Source of the DNA: Pseudorhodoferax sp. Leaf267
Lineage (GTDB): Bacteria > Pseudomonadota > Gammaproteobacteria > Burkholderiales > Burkholderiaceae_C
DNA length: 64,000 nucleotides
Direction: 5' to 3'
NCBI RefSeq assembly: GCF_001422405.1
Contig: NZ_LMMV01000027.1
Span: 228,738-292,737 of the forward strand
How positions within the stretch are numbered: the first letter of the stretch is position 1; every line of letters starts with the position of its first letter. Shown here in pieces: positions 26,359-35,198 of the stretch. A program made the translations under genes and the position numbers. Under the pieces are notes generated by a model. That model saw nothing but the letters and a program-made list of their open reading frames with translations. It did not search any database and had not been told where the DNA came from.

Positions 26359-27573
26359 ATGCCCATCACCCGCCGCACCCTGGCCCTCGCCTCGACCGCC
26401 CTGGCCACCACCCTGCTCGCCCCCACCGCCTTCGCCCAGAAGAAATACGACCCCGGCGCCAGCGACACCGAGATCCTGCTCGGCATGCCGATGCCGCTGT
26501 CGGGCCCCGTGTCGGGCTACTCCATCATCGGCAAGGTGGCCGAGGCCTACTTCAAGAAGATCAACGAAGCCGGCGGCATCAACGGCCGCAAGATCAAGGT
26601 GCTGGTCTACGACGACCAGTACTCCCCACCCAAGACGGTGGAGGTGGCGCGCCGCATGGTCGAGCAGGACGAGATCCTGGCCTGGTTCAGCAGCCTGGGC
26701 ACGGCCAGCAACATGGCGGTGCAGCGCTACATGAACGCCAAGAAGGTGCCGCAGCTGCTGCTGCAAAGCGGCGCCAGCCAATTCGACGACGCGCAGAAGT
26801 ACCCGTGGACCACGCCCATGCTGGGCAGCTACAAGGGCGAAGGCAAGGTGTTCGCGCGCCACATCGTGGCGAACAAGCCCGGCGCCAAGATCGCCGTGCT
26901 GACGCAGAACGACGACCTGGGCCGCGAGATCCTGAGCGGGCTCAAGGACGGGCTGGCCGGCAAGAGCGCCAGCATCGTCGCGCAGGCCACGTTCGAGGTG
27001 ACGGACCCGACGGTCGATTCGCAGATCGTGCAGCTCAAGGCCAGCGGCGCCGACGTGCTGGTGCTGGCCTCGACCGCGCGCACCACGGCGCAGGCGCTGC
27101 GCAAGGCGGCCGAGATCGGCTGGAGCCCCGAGCGCTACGTGAACATCGCCGGCGCCTCCGTCAAGATGGCCATGGAGCCGGCCGGCGCCGACAAGGCCAA
27201 GGGCGCGATCACGCTGGCCTACTACAAGGACCCGGGCTCGAAGCGCTGGGACGAAGACCCGGAGATGAAGGCCTACAAGGAGCTGCTGAAGACCTACGCG
27301 CCCGGCGTGGACCCGTACAACAGCTCGGGCGTCACGGGCTACGTGGCCGCGCAGCTCATGGCGCATGTGCTGCGCGAGTGCGGCGACCAGCTCACACGCG
27401 ACAACATCCGCCGCATCGCGAGCAACATGAAGAATCCCAAAGTGGACCTGCTGCTGCCGGGCGTGACGATCTCCAACAGCCCGGCCGACCTGCACGCCGT
27501 GGCAGCGATGCAGCCGGTGCGGTACAACGGGGTGGACATGGAGCCGATCGGGCCGGTGGAGAGCTTGAAGTAA
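26359..27573 (+). CDS. ABC transporter substrate-binding protein (branched-chain amino-acid type)
   Basis: 404 residues. Signal peptide (RRTLALASTALATTLLAPTAFAQ), then the periplasmic binding-protein type 1 fold: DTEILLGMPMPLSGPVSGYSIIGKVAEAYFKKINEAGGINGRKIKV. LivJ/HmuC-like receptors of this group bind branched amino acids, amides or aromatic acids; the ligand is unknown. No permease or ATPase genes are near, so it must work with a system elsewhere. ATG at 26359 with the signal just after; upstream frame is antisense to the small gene pair. Confidence 0.88.
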   Translation: MPITRRTLALASTALATTLLAPTAFAQKKYDPGASDTEILLGMPMPLSGPVSGYSIIGKVAEAYFKKINEAGGINGRKIKVLVYDDQYSPPKTVEVARRMVEQDEILAWFSSLGTASNMAVQRYMNAKKVPQLLLQSGASQFDDAQKYPWTTPMLGSYKGEGKVFARHIVANKPGAKIAVLTQNDDLGREILSGLKDGLAGKSASIVAQATFEVTDPTVDSQIVQLKASGADVLVLASTARTTAQALRKAAEIGWSPERYVNIAGASVKMAMEPAGADKAKGAITLAYYKDPGSKRWDEDPEMKAYKELLKTYAPGVDPYNSSGVTGYVAAQLMAHVLRECGDQLTRDNIRRIASNMKNPKVDLLLPGVTISNSPADLHAVAAMQPVRYNGVDMEPIGPVESLK

Positions 27574-27688
27574 GACCTCAGGCTTATCGCAGTCAAGGTC
27601 TATGCCGCCGATCCATTTCCGGTTGTTCCTGGGCTGCCCGCGTCAAGCGCGCTGTCCCCCTGCGGCGCTTGAACCACCACCCACGTAG

Positions 27689-27922
27689 CCCGGCCTGGGG
27701 TGCCCGCCGTGGCCAGCCTGTGGCCGCGCCGAGGAGCGCAGGACTGCGAGCGGCGGCGCAGCACGCCTCGTTGACTGACTCATTGCACCTGTGCGAGCTG
27801 AACGAACGAAGTGAGTGGTGCGAGTCGTGCAATGCGCCCGCGGGCCGAGCACCGCAGGCTGCCTGAGCCCCTGGGCGAGGGACGCGTCCACCGGGCGGCT
27901 GCGGCGGGCACCCCAGGCCGGG
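27689..27922. repeat. Nested 234-bp imperfect palindrome
   Basis: The 21-base left arm (27689-27709, beginning CCCGGCCTGGGGTGCC) and the exact complement right arm (27902-27922) enclose about 190 bp. A second, inner pair CATTGCAC/GTGCAATG (27781-27788 and 27827-27834) is almost concentric, its centre within 2 bp of the outer centre. Nothing coding is evident in this 390-bp gap; all frames look like noise. It could be a small mobile element of the MITE type or a structured RNA. Confidence 0.75.
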
Positions 27923-27962
27923 CGGCACCAGCGCACCCCCTGCAACAGCAAAGAGCTGGGCC

Positions 27963-28973
27963 TCAAGCCTTGGTGCCGACAGCACCCGCGACGGTTGCGT
28001 CAAGCACAGGCACCACCCGCCGCGCATACCGCGCCGCCAGCACCCCGCACACCATCAGCTGCAACTGGTGGAACAGCATCAGCGGCAGCACGATGGCGCC
28101 CGCCACGTTGGCCGCGAACAGCACGTTGGCCATGGGCACGCCGCTGACCAGGCTCTTCTTGGAGCCGCAGAAGACGATGGTGATCTCGTCCTCCTTCGAA
28201 AAGCCCATGCGCCGCGCGCCCCAGGTGGTGAGCGTGAGCACCAGTGCCAGCAGCACCGCGCACACCAGCAGCAGGCCGGCCAGCGCGCCGGGCGGCACCG
28301 TCGACCACAGACCGTCGATGACGGCGTGGCTGAAGGCGGCGTAGACCACGAGCAGGATGGAGCTCTGGTCCACCACCTTCATGACGGCGGCGCGGCGCTG
28401 CAAAAAGCCGGCGATCAGCGGCCGCATCAGGTGGCCGACCACGAAGGGCAGCAGCAGCTGCAAGCCGATGCGCCCGACGGCCTGCAGCGGATCACCCATG
28501 GCCGCGCTCTGGCCCAGCAGCAGCCCTACCAGCAGCGGCGTGAACACCACGCCCAGCAGCGTGGACGCCGAGGCGCTGCACACGGCCGCCGGGATGTTGC
28601 CGCGTGCCATCGACACGAAGGCGATGGCCGACTGCACCGTGGCCGGCAGCGCGCACAGGTACAGGATGCCGACGTACAGCTCGCGCGTGACCAGCGGCTC
28701 CAGCACCGGCCGCAGCGCCCAGCCCAGCAGCGGGAACAAAAGAAAGGTGCTGGCCACCACCACGAGGTGCAGCCGCCAGTGCCCGATGCCGGCCACGATG
28801 GCCTGGCGCGACAGCTTGGCGCCGTGCAGGAAGAACAGCAGGCTCACAGCCACGGTGGTCGCCACCTCCAGCCCCTGGGCGAAGCGGCCCGAGGCCGGCA
28901 GCAGGCTGGCCAGGACGACGGTGGCCACCAGGTACAGCGTGAAGTTGTCGGGCAAAAAGCGGGAACGGGCCAT
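27963..28973 (-). CDS. Bile acid:sodium symporter family protein
   Basis: 336 residues with about nine or ten hydrophobic segments, and the motifs AVSLLFFLHGAKLSRQA near residue 45 and TIVFCGSKKSLVSGVPMANVLF near the C-terminus. These match the PF13593 (SBF-like) branch of the bile acid:sodium symporter superfamily. Substrates in bacteria are organic anions; not identified here. The start at 28973 gives MARSRFLPDNFTLYLVA. It is divergent from the LysR gene at 29078. Confidence 0.85.
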   Translation of the reverse strand: MARSRFLPDNFTLYLVATVVLASLLPASGRFAQGLEVATTVAVSLLFFLHGAKLSRQAIVAGIGHWRLHLVVVASTFLLFPLLGWALRPVLEPLVTRELYVGILYLCALPATVQSAIAFVSMARGNIPAAVCSASASTLLGVVFTPLLVGLLLGQSAAMGDPLQAVGRIGLQLLLPFVVGHLMRPLIAGFLQRRAAVMKVVDQSSILLVVYAAFSHAVIDGLWSTVPPGALAGLLLVCAVLLALVLTLTTWGARRMGFSKEDEITIVFCGSKKSLVSGVPMANVLFAANVAGAIVLPLMLFHQLQLMVCGVLAARYARRVVPVLDATVAGAVGTKA

Positions 28974-29077
28974 GGTGCGAAACGCGCGCGGCGCATGTGG
29001 GGGCAATGGCCGCAATTGGACCGCGCCGCGCGCCCCAAGGGAAATGGATTGATCTGATGAATCTATGATTCGGCCGC

Positions 29078-29971
29078 ATGAATGTGAGCCTGCGTCAATT
29101 GCGCGTGTTCCAGGCCGTGGCCGCGCACCAGAACTTCACGCGCGCCGGCGCGCAGGTGGGCCTGACCCAGCCCGCCGTGAGCCGCTGCGTGACGGAGCTG
29201 GAGCAGCAGCTGGGCCTGAAGCTGCTGGACCGCACCACGCGCGAGGTGGCGCTCACGGACGCCGGCCGCAGCCTGGCCGTGCGGCTGGCGCGCGTGCTGG
29301 ACGAGCTGGACACCGTGCTGCTGGACGTGGCCGGCCTGGCCACGCAGCGCCACGGCCGCGTGCGCGTGGCCAGCAGCCCCACGCTGTCGGCCAACCTGCT
29401 GCCCGCCTGCATCGCGCGCTGCCGCGAGGAACACCCGGGGCTCGAGCTGGTGCTGCTGGACCGCATGCAGCACGACGCGCTGGCCAGCGTGCTGTCGGGC
29501 GAGGTGGACTTCGGCGTGGTGATCGACCCTGCCCAACGCGATGAGCTGCACACCGAGGCCATCCTGTCCGAGCCCTTCTGCCTCGTCTGCCCGCCCACGC
29601 ACCGGCTGGCCAGGCGCCGCAACGTGCGCTGGACCGAGCTGGCCGGCGAGCCGCTGGTGCTGCTGGACCATGCCTCAGGCAGCCGGCGGCTGATCGACGA
29701 GGCGCTGCGCGACCAGGGCGTGCAGGCGCCCGTGGCGCAGGAGGTCGGGCATGTCACCACCATCTTCCGCATGCTGGACGCGGGGCTGGGCATCTCCATC
29801 GTGCCCACGCTGGCCTTGCCGCCGGCCGGTCTGCAGGGGCTGGTGGTGCGGCCGCTGGTGCCCAAGGTAGAGCGCAGCATCGTGCTGGTGCGGCGCGCGA
29901 ACCGTGGGCTGGGGCCGGTGGCGGAGGTGGCGTGGGGGTTGGTGCGGGACGTGGCTTCGGAGCGCGCCTGA
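29078..29971 (+). CDS. LysR-family transcriptional regulator
   Basis: 297 residues. HTH at the N-terminus: LRQLRVFQAVAAHQNFTRAGAQVGLTQPAVSRCVTELEQQLGLKLLDRTTR, followed by a ligand-binding domain. The probable target is the divergent symporter-like gene. In the 105-bp spacer the sequence GATGAATCTATGATTC immediately before the ATG has partial dyad character and could be an operator, but this is weak. Confidence 0.88.
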   Translation: MNVSLRQLRVFQAVAAHQNFTRAGAQVGLTQPAVSRCVTELEQQLGLKLLDRTTREVALTDAGRSLAVRLARVLDELDTVLLDVAGLATQRHGRVRVASSPTLSANLLPACIARCREEHPGLELVLLDRMQHDALASVLSGEVDFGVVIDPAQRDELHTEAILSEPFCLVCPPTHRLARRRNVRWTELAGEPLVLLDHASGSRRLIDEALRDQGVQAPVAQEVGHVTTIFRMLDAGLGISIVPTLALPPAGLQGLVVRPLVPKVERSIVLVRRANRGLGPVAEVAWGLVRDVASERA

Positions 29972-30059
29972 GCTGCGCCATGCACCACGGCAACGCGGCG
30001 TCACCGTGGGCAGAGGGCTGACGTGTCAGGCGCCTGCCAGTGCGGCATTCACGCCGTGG

Positions 30060-30980
30060 TCACACCGGGTCCCACGTGAACACATCCCCCGACCGGTCCA
30101 GCCCAAAGTAGTCCGCCTTCATCGACGGCAGCGCATGGCTCAGCACCGACTCCGGCGTCCAGCCTTCCGAGCGGTGCACCGACCGGATCGGCCGCGGCTG
30201 GCTGATCAAAAAGATCTCGTTGTTGCGCACCGCGAAGATCTGGCCGTTCGTCTCCTGCGCCTTGTCGCTGCACAGCGCCACGGCCAGCGGCGCGATCTTG
30301 GCGGGCGTCATCTGCTTGATGCGTTCCACGCGGGCCTTCTCGGCGTCGGTCTCGGTCGGGATGGAGCCGATCATGCGGCTCCACGCGAAGGGCGCGATGC
30401 AGTTGCTGCGCACGTTGAACTTCTGCATGTCCAGCGCGATGGACTTGGACAGCGCGGCGATGCCGAGCTTGGCCGCCGCGTAGTTGGCCTGGCCGAAGTT
30501 GCCGATCAGGCCGGAGGTGCTGGTCATGTGCACGAACACGCCGCTGTTCTGCTCCTTGAAGTGCGTGGCGGCGGCGCGGCTCACGTAGTAGCCGCCGTAC
30601 AGGTGGACCTTGATGACGGCGTCCCATTCGTCGTCGCTCATCTTGTGGAAGAAGCGGTCGCGCAGGATGCCGGCGTTGTTCACCACGCCGTCGATGCGGC
30701 CGAAGCTGTCGAGTGCCGTGGTGACGATGCGGCCCGCGCCGCGCGCGTCCGACACGCTGTCGGTGTTGGCCGCGGCCTCGCCGCCCAGGGCCTTGATCTC
30801 ATCGACGACCTTTTGCGCGGGGCCGGCGTCGTTGCCCTCGCCGCTGACGGACGCGCCGATGTCGTTGACGACGACGCGCGCGCCGGCCTTGGCCATGGCC
30901 AGCGCGATGTCGCGGCCGATGCCGCCACCGGCACCGGTGACGACCATGACCTTGCCGGCCAGCAATGCAGATTCACTCAT
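30060..30980 (-). CDS. SDR-family 3-hydroxyacyl-CoA dehydrogenase-like protein
   Basis: 306 residues. TGAGGGIGRDIA cofactor loop near residue 15, NNAGILRDRFFHKMSDDEWDAVIKVH (the peroxisomal multifunctional-enzyme-2 type pattern), VHMTSTSGLIGNFGQANYAAAKLG with the catalytic Ser/Tyr/Lys. The group oxidises 3-hydroxyacyl-CoAs or hydroxy-steroids. Last gene of the five-gene operon with MmgE/PrpD, an acyl-CoA dehydrogenase, a thiolase-like protein and DUF35, consistent with a beta-oxidation-like pathway. The C-terminal 60 residues extend beyond the core SDR fold. Confidence 0.88.
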   Translation of the reverse strand: MSESALLAGKVMVVTGAGGGIGRDIALAMAKAGARVVVNDIGASVSGEGNDAGPAQKVVDEIKALGGEAAANTDSVSDARGAGRIVTTALDSFGRIDGVVNNAGILRDRFFHKMSDDEWDAVIKVHLYGGYYVSRAAATHFKEQNSGVFVHMTSTSGLIGNFGQANYAAAKLGIAALSKSIALDMQKFNVRSNCIAPFAWSRMIGSIPTETDAEKARVERIKQMTPAKIAPLAVALCSDKAQETNGQIFAVRNNEIFLISQPRPIRSVHRSEGWTPESVLSHALPSMKADYFGLDRSGDVFTWDPV

Positions 30981-31010
30981 GTGTGTGCTCCTTCGTTGTG
31001 ATTCAGAAAT

Positions 31011-32366
31011 TCAGCGCAGCAGCGCTTCGACGCGCGGCCATTCGGCCAGGCGCCAGACGCGCTCGGACAGCGCGCGCATCTCGTCGGCGCTGGCGCCGTT
31101 CGCATAGGCCGCCAGCTGCAGCGCCTTGGCCTCGATCTCGGGGCGGCTCAGCGTGTTGCCGGGGTCGCCCTTGGGCTCGTCGACGCGGCCCTGCAGCGTG
31201 CGCCCATCGGTGGTGAGCACGGTGACCTTGCCGATCCAGCGCTGCGGGTAGGCACCGTCCACCTCGGCGTCCAGCACCATCGTCACCTTGTCGCGCAGCG
31301 CGACCACGTCGGCGCTCCGGTAGTGGCCGTCGAACTCGGCCAGGCCCGCGCGGTCGAACGCGCCGATCAGGCCCAGCACGGTGCCCATGGAGAACTTGCT
31401 CTGGTGCACGGTGCGCGGGTCGGTCACGGGGCCCAGCACGTCGATGGCGCCCTGGTGCACGTGCGTGGTCACCTGGGCGATGTCGGCAATCTTGAGGCCA
31501 TGCGTGCGGATGACCTGCTGCAGCGCGTCGGCGGCCGGGTGGGTGTGGCGGCACGAGGCGTGGAACTTGAACGAGGTCTCGGCCAGCGTCCAGCGTGTGT
31601 AGAGGCCATCGGTGAGCTTGGCGGGGTTGGCGTCGGTGGACATGCCGGCCGCCATGCCCTGCGGGCCTTCGAGGATGCGGCTGGCGCCCGTGAAACCGTC
31701 CTGGGCGAGGTAGGCCGCCAGCAGGCCGTCGGACGCGGCCTTGGCCGTGTGCAGCTGCTTGCTGTCGGCCGCGTCGCGCAAAAATTCCCACAGGCCCGCG
31801 GCCTGCGTGCCGGCCGAGCCGAAGGCGTGCAGCATCTGCGCGGCGTCCAGGCCCAGCAGACGGCCCACGGTGGCCGCGGCGGCCACGGTGCCGGCCGTGG
31901 CCGTGGTGTGGAAGATGCGGTAGTGCGAGCGGCCCAGGAACTCGCCGACGCGGATGCCGACCTCGTAGCCGACGACGGAGGCCACGAGCAAGTCCTTGCC
32001 TGAGGCGCCGATGGCCTGCGCCACGGCCAGCGCGGGCGGGAACACCACGGCCGCGGGGTGGAACACCGAGCCGTTGTGCACGTCGTCCTGTTCGGCGTAG
32101 TGCGAGGCCGCGGCGTTGACCATGGCGGCGAACAGCGGGCTGCTGCGCGTGCGCGAGATCAGGATCTCGCTTGGGCCATCGGCCGGCCCCATGGCGCGGG
32201 CCACGCTGGCGATGCTCTCGACCGGGCGTGCGCCCTTGCCGGCCAACACCGAGCCGGCCCAGTCCAGGAACAGGTCTTCGGCGCGACGCAGCACGGGCGC
32301 GGGGATGTCGTCGAACCGCAGGCCGGCGGCGAATGCGGCCAGGGCCTTGCTGGGGTGTTCATGCAT
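31011..32366 (-). CDS. MmgE/PrpD family protein
   Basis: 451 residues. The typical start LAAFAAGLRFDDIPAPVLRRAEDLFLDWAGSVLAGKG, the motif SHYAEQDDVHNGSVFHPAAVVFPPALAVAQ and HASCRHTHPAADALQQV with conserved His/Cys residues identify the family. PrpD members dehydrate 2-methylcitrate, but this branch in acyl-CoA operons may act on other hydroxy acids. It is not next to prpB/prpC, so a methylcitrate-cycle role is unlikely. Start at the ATG that follows GGCG; 30-bp gap from the SDR gene. Confidence 0.85.
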   Translation of the reverse strand: MHEHPSKALAAFAAGLRFDDIPAPVLRRAEDLFLDWAGSVLAGKGARPVESIASVARAMGPADGPSEILISRTRSSPLFAAMVNAAASHYAEQDDVHNGSVFHPAAVVFPPALAVAQAIGASGKDLLVASVVGYEVGIRVGEFLGRSHYRIFHTTATAGTVAAAATVGRLLGLDAAQMLHAFGSAGTQAAGLWEFLRDAADSKQLHTAKAASDGLLAAYLAQDGFTGASRILEGPQGMAAGMSTDANPAKLTDGLYTRWTLAETSFKFHASCRHTHPAADALQQVIRTHGLKIADIAQVTTHVHQGAIDVLGPVTDPRTVHQSKFSMGTVLGLIGAFDRAGLAEFDGHYRSADVVALRDKVTMVLDAEVDGAYPQRWIGKVTVLTTDGRTLQGRVDEPKGDPGNTLSRPEIEAKALQLAAYANGASADEMRALSERVWRLAEWPRVEALLR

Positions 32367-32377
32367 GGCGGGCTTTC

Positions 32378-33538
32378 TCAGAACGAGCGCGGCAGGCCGA
32401 GCACATGCTCGGCGACGAAGGAGAGGATCAGGTTCGTGGAGATAGGCGCGACCTGGTACAGCCGCGTCTCGCGGAACTTGCGTTCCACGTCGTATTCGTT
32501 GGCGAAGCCGAAGCCGCCGTGGAACTGGATGCAGGCGTTGGCCGCCTCCCAGCTGGCCTTGGCCGCCAGGTACTTGGCCATGTTGGCCTCGGCGCCGCAG
32601 GGCTGGTGCGCGTCGAACAGCGCGCAGGCCTTCCAGCGCATGAGGTTGGCGGCCTCGACCTCGATGTAGCTCTCGGCAATGGGGAACTGCACGCCTTGGT
32701 TCTGGCCGATGGGGCGGCCGAAGACCATGCGTTCCTTGACGTACTTGCTGACCTTGTCGATGAACCAGTAGCCGTCGCCGATGCACTCGGCGGCAATCAG
32801 CGTGCGCTCGGCGTTCAGGCCGTCCAGGATGTACTTGAAGCCCTGGCCTTCCTCGCCGATCAGGTTCTCGGCCGGGATCTCCAGGTTCTCGAAGAACAGC
32901 TCGTTGGTCTCGTGGTTGACCATGTTGGGGATGGGCCGCACGGTGAGGCCGGTCTTCTCGGCCAGGCGCAGGTCGACCATGAAGATGGACATGCCCTCGG
33001 ACTTTTTCTTCACGTCGGCCAGCGGCGTGGTGCGCGCGAGCAGGATCATCCACTCGCTGTGCTGCACGCGGCTGATCCAGACCTTCTGGCCGTTGATGAC
33101 GTAGCGGTCGCCCTTCTTCACCGCGGTGGTCTTGATCTTGGTGGTGTCGGTGCCCGTGGTGGGCTCGGTCACGCCCATGGACTGCAAGCGCCATTCGCCG
33201 GTGGCGATCTTGGGCAGGTACAGCTCTTTCTGCGCCTTGGAGCCGTGGCGCAGCAAGGTATTCATGTTGTACATCTGGCCGTGGCAGGCGCCGCTGTTGC
33301 CGCCCGATCGGTTGATCTCTTCCATGATCACCGAGGCCTCGGCCAGGCCCAGGCCGGAGCCGCCGTACTCGGTGGGGATCAGCGCGGCCATCCAGCCGGC
33401 CTTGGTAAGCGCGTCGACGAAGGCCTCGGGGTAGACGCGCTGCTCGTCGACCTTGCGGTGGTATTCGCCGGGGAATTCGGCGCACAGCGCGCGCACGGCG
33501 TCGCGGATGTCCTGGTACTGGTCGGGTGCTGGGCTCAT
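32378..33538 (-). CDS. Acyl-CoA dehydrogenase, atypical C-terminal motif
   Basis: 386 residues with the acyl-CoA dehydrogenase fold: GVTEPTTGTDTTKIKT substrate loop, FFENLEIPAENLIGEEGQGF, and QFHGGFGFANEYDVERKFRETRLYQVAPIST. In medium-chain enzymes the catalytic base is the Glu of the Y-E-G-T motif; here the aligned stretch reads Y-Q-V-A-P-I, so that glutamate is missing. This C-terminus (VAPIS, EHVLGLPRSF) is shared by a recognised subgroup, so the base may lie elsewhere or function may differ. Central gene of the operon, 11 bp from the PrpD gene. Confidence 0.9.
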   Translation of the reverse strand: MSPAPDQYQDIRDAVRALCAEFPGEYHRKVDEQRVYPEAFVDALTKAGWMAALIPTEYGGSGLGLAEASVIMEEINRSGGNSGACHGQMYNMNTLLRHGSKAQKELYLPKIATGEWRLQSMGVTEPTTGTDTTKIKTTAVKKGDRYVINGQKVWISRVQHSEWMILLARTTPLADVKKKSEGMSIFMVDLRLAEKTGLTVRPIPNMVNHETNELFFENLEIPAENLIGEEGQGFKYILDGLNAERTLIAAECIGDGYWFIDKVSKYVKERMVFGRPIGQNQGVQFPIAESYIEVEAANLMRWKACALFDAHQPCGAEANMAKYLAAKASWEAANACIQFHGGFGFANEYDVERKFRETRLYQVAPISTNLILSFVAEHVLGLPRSF

Positions 33539-33545
33539 GGGGTTC

Positions 33546-34721
33546 TCACAGGGTTTCGGCCAGGCCGAGGATGGCGGTGGATTGGCTGGACAGCGTGCCG
33601 CCGTTGCCGTGCGCCAGGGCGGTCTTCGCGCCGGCGATCTGGCGTTCGCCGCAATCGCCGCGCAGCTGCCGCACGCCTTCGATCAACGCGAAGATGCCGT
33701 ACATGCCGGGGTGCACGCACGACAGGCCGCCGCCGTTGGTGTTGACGGGCAGGCGCCCGCCCGGGGCGATGCCGCCGTTCTCCACGAACGCGCCGGCCTC
33801 GCCCTTCTGGCAAAAGCCCAGGTCCTCCAGGAACAGCAGCACGTTGATGGTGAACGCGTCGTAGAGCTGCACCACGTCGATGTCTTTGGGCTGCAGGCCG
33901 GCCATCGCGAACGCGGCGGCGCCGGAGTCCTTGGCCGCCGTGACGGTGAGGTCGTGCATGGACGAGATCTGGCGGTTCCACACGGCCGTGCCGTTGCCCA
34001 GCACGTAGACGGGTTGGTGCGGTAGGTCCTTCGCGCGGTCGGCGCGCACCAGCACGTAGGCGCCGCCACCGTCGGTGACCAGGCAGGAGTCGCGCACCGA
34101 CAGCGGATCGCTGACCATGCGGGCCTTGAGCACGTCGTCGATGCTGAGCGGCTCGCGCATGAAGGCCTCGGGGTTCTTCTGCGCCCACTGGCGCGCGGCC
34201 ACGGCCACCTCGGCCAGCTGGCGGCGCGTGGTGCCGTACTGGTGCATGTGGCGCGACGCGGCCAGCGCGTAGGCCGACAGCGGCATCATGGGCTCGTAGG
34301 GCGCCTCGTAGGGCTGCGGGTCCAGGAACTTGCGGCTGGCCACCACCTCCTTGCGGCCGAAAGTGGCGGTGCGCTGCGTGCTGCCGTAGCAGACCAGCAC
34401 GGCGTTGCACTGCCCCGATTCCAGCGCGTGCATGGCCGGCAGCAGGTGCGCGATGAAGCTGGAGCCACCGATCATGGTGCTGTCGATGTACATCGGGCGG
34501 ATGCCCAGGTACTCGACGACCGGCATGGACCACATGGTGGCGCTGGCGCTCGCGGTGCACAGGCCGTCGATGTCGCGCATCTGGAGGCCCGCATCGGCCA
34601 CCGCCTGGCGGGCCGAGATGGCCAGCAGTTCCATGTCGGTGTAGCCGGGGGCTTCGCCGCAGCCGAAGGTGGCCACGCCGGCAATCGCCGCGCTGCCGCG
34701 CAATTTTTTCCAATCGCTCAT
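33546..34721 (-). CDS. Thiolase-like acyl-CoA protein lacking the nucleophilic cysteine
   Basis: 391 residues of the thiolase/SCP2-x family: GDIDGLCTASASATMWSM, IGGSSFIAHLLPAMHALESG and GGGLSCVHPGMYGIFALIEGVRQLRGD. Where true thiolases carry the nucleophile (C-x-S-G), this one has IGGSSF with glycine, and the late C-G-x-G loop is replaced by HGNGG; the active-site histidine in VHPG is kept. The same loss is known in Ltp2-type proteins that act as retro-aldolases together with a DUF35 protein. The next upstream gene is DUF35 and overlaps by ATGA, so an aldolase pair is likely. Confidence 0.9.
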   Translation of the reverse strand: MSDWKKLRGSAAIAGVATFGCGEAPGYTDMELLAISARQAVADAGLQMRDIDGLCTASASATMWSMPVVEYLGIRPMYIDSTMIGGSSFIAHLLPAMHALESGQCNAVLVCYGSTQRTATFGRKEVVASRKFLDPQPYEAPYEPMMPLSAYALAASRHMHQYGTTRRQLAEVAVAARQWAQKNPEAFMREPLSIDDVLKARMVSDPLSVRDSCLVTDGGGAYVLVRADRAKDLPHQPVYVLGNGTAVWNRQISSMHDLTVTAAKDSGAAAFAMAGLQPKDIDVVQLYDAFTINVLLFLEDLGFCQKGEAGAFVENGGIAPGGRLPVNTNGGGLSCVHPGMYGIFALIEGVRQLRGDCGERQIAGAKTALAHGNGGTLSSQSTAILGLAETL

Positions 34722-35128
34722 GCGGCGACTCCTTCGTTCACGAGGTCGAACACCACGATGGCCGCCGCGCCTTCGCGCTGCAGCACGCGCGCCTTGACGC
34801 GCTGGCCGATGCGCACGTCCGACGTCGGCACGCCCTCGACGCGGCTCATCAGGCGCACCCCTTCGTCCAGGTCGATCAGCGCCACGTTCAGGTCGCCGCC
34901 GGCCTCGGGCTTGCGCCGCACGGTGGTCGTCGAATAGACGGTGCCGGTGCCGGCCGGGGCCACGAGTGCCAGCGCCTCGCTGCCGCAGTGCGGGCACAGT
35001 TCGCGCGGGAAGTAGACATGCTGCTGGCAACCGCCGCAGCGCTGGATCAGGAACTGGCCCTGGTTCAGCGCAGCCTGGTGCCGCGCCGCGATGCCGCCGG
35101 CGGCATCGGGGGGAGTCGGGAGGGTCAT
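34718..35128 (-). CDS. DUF35 (OB-fold/zinc-ribbon acyl-CoA-associated) protein
   Basis: 136 residues. The N-terminal zinc ribbon is IQRCGGCQQHVYFPRELCPHCGSEAL with four cysteines in two CxxC knuckles, followed by an OB-fold (VYSTTTVRRKPEAGGDLNVALIDLDEGVRLMSRVEG). DUF35 proteins partner thiolase-like enzymes and are needed for their acyl-CoA activity. First gene of the five-gene operon; its stop overlaps the start of the thiolase-like gene. ATG at 35128 follows a region free of upstream genes, with the shared operator-like motif 70-90 bp away. Confidence 0.9.
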   Translation of the reverse strand: MTLPTPPDAAGGIAARHQAALNQGQFLIQRCGGCQQHVYFPRELCPHCGSEALALVAPAGTGTVYSTTTVRRKPEAGGDLNVALIDLDEGVRLMSRVEGVPTSDVRIGQRVKARVLQREGAAAIVVFDLVNEGVAA

Positions 35129-35198
35129 GGAGGGCTTGTCTCGCTCGGGTCGGAAAGGCTGGAGCATGCCGGCCACGCGCGGGGGGCGCCATCGGTAT

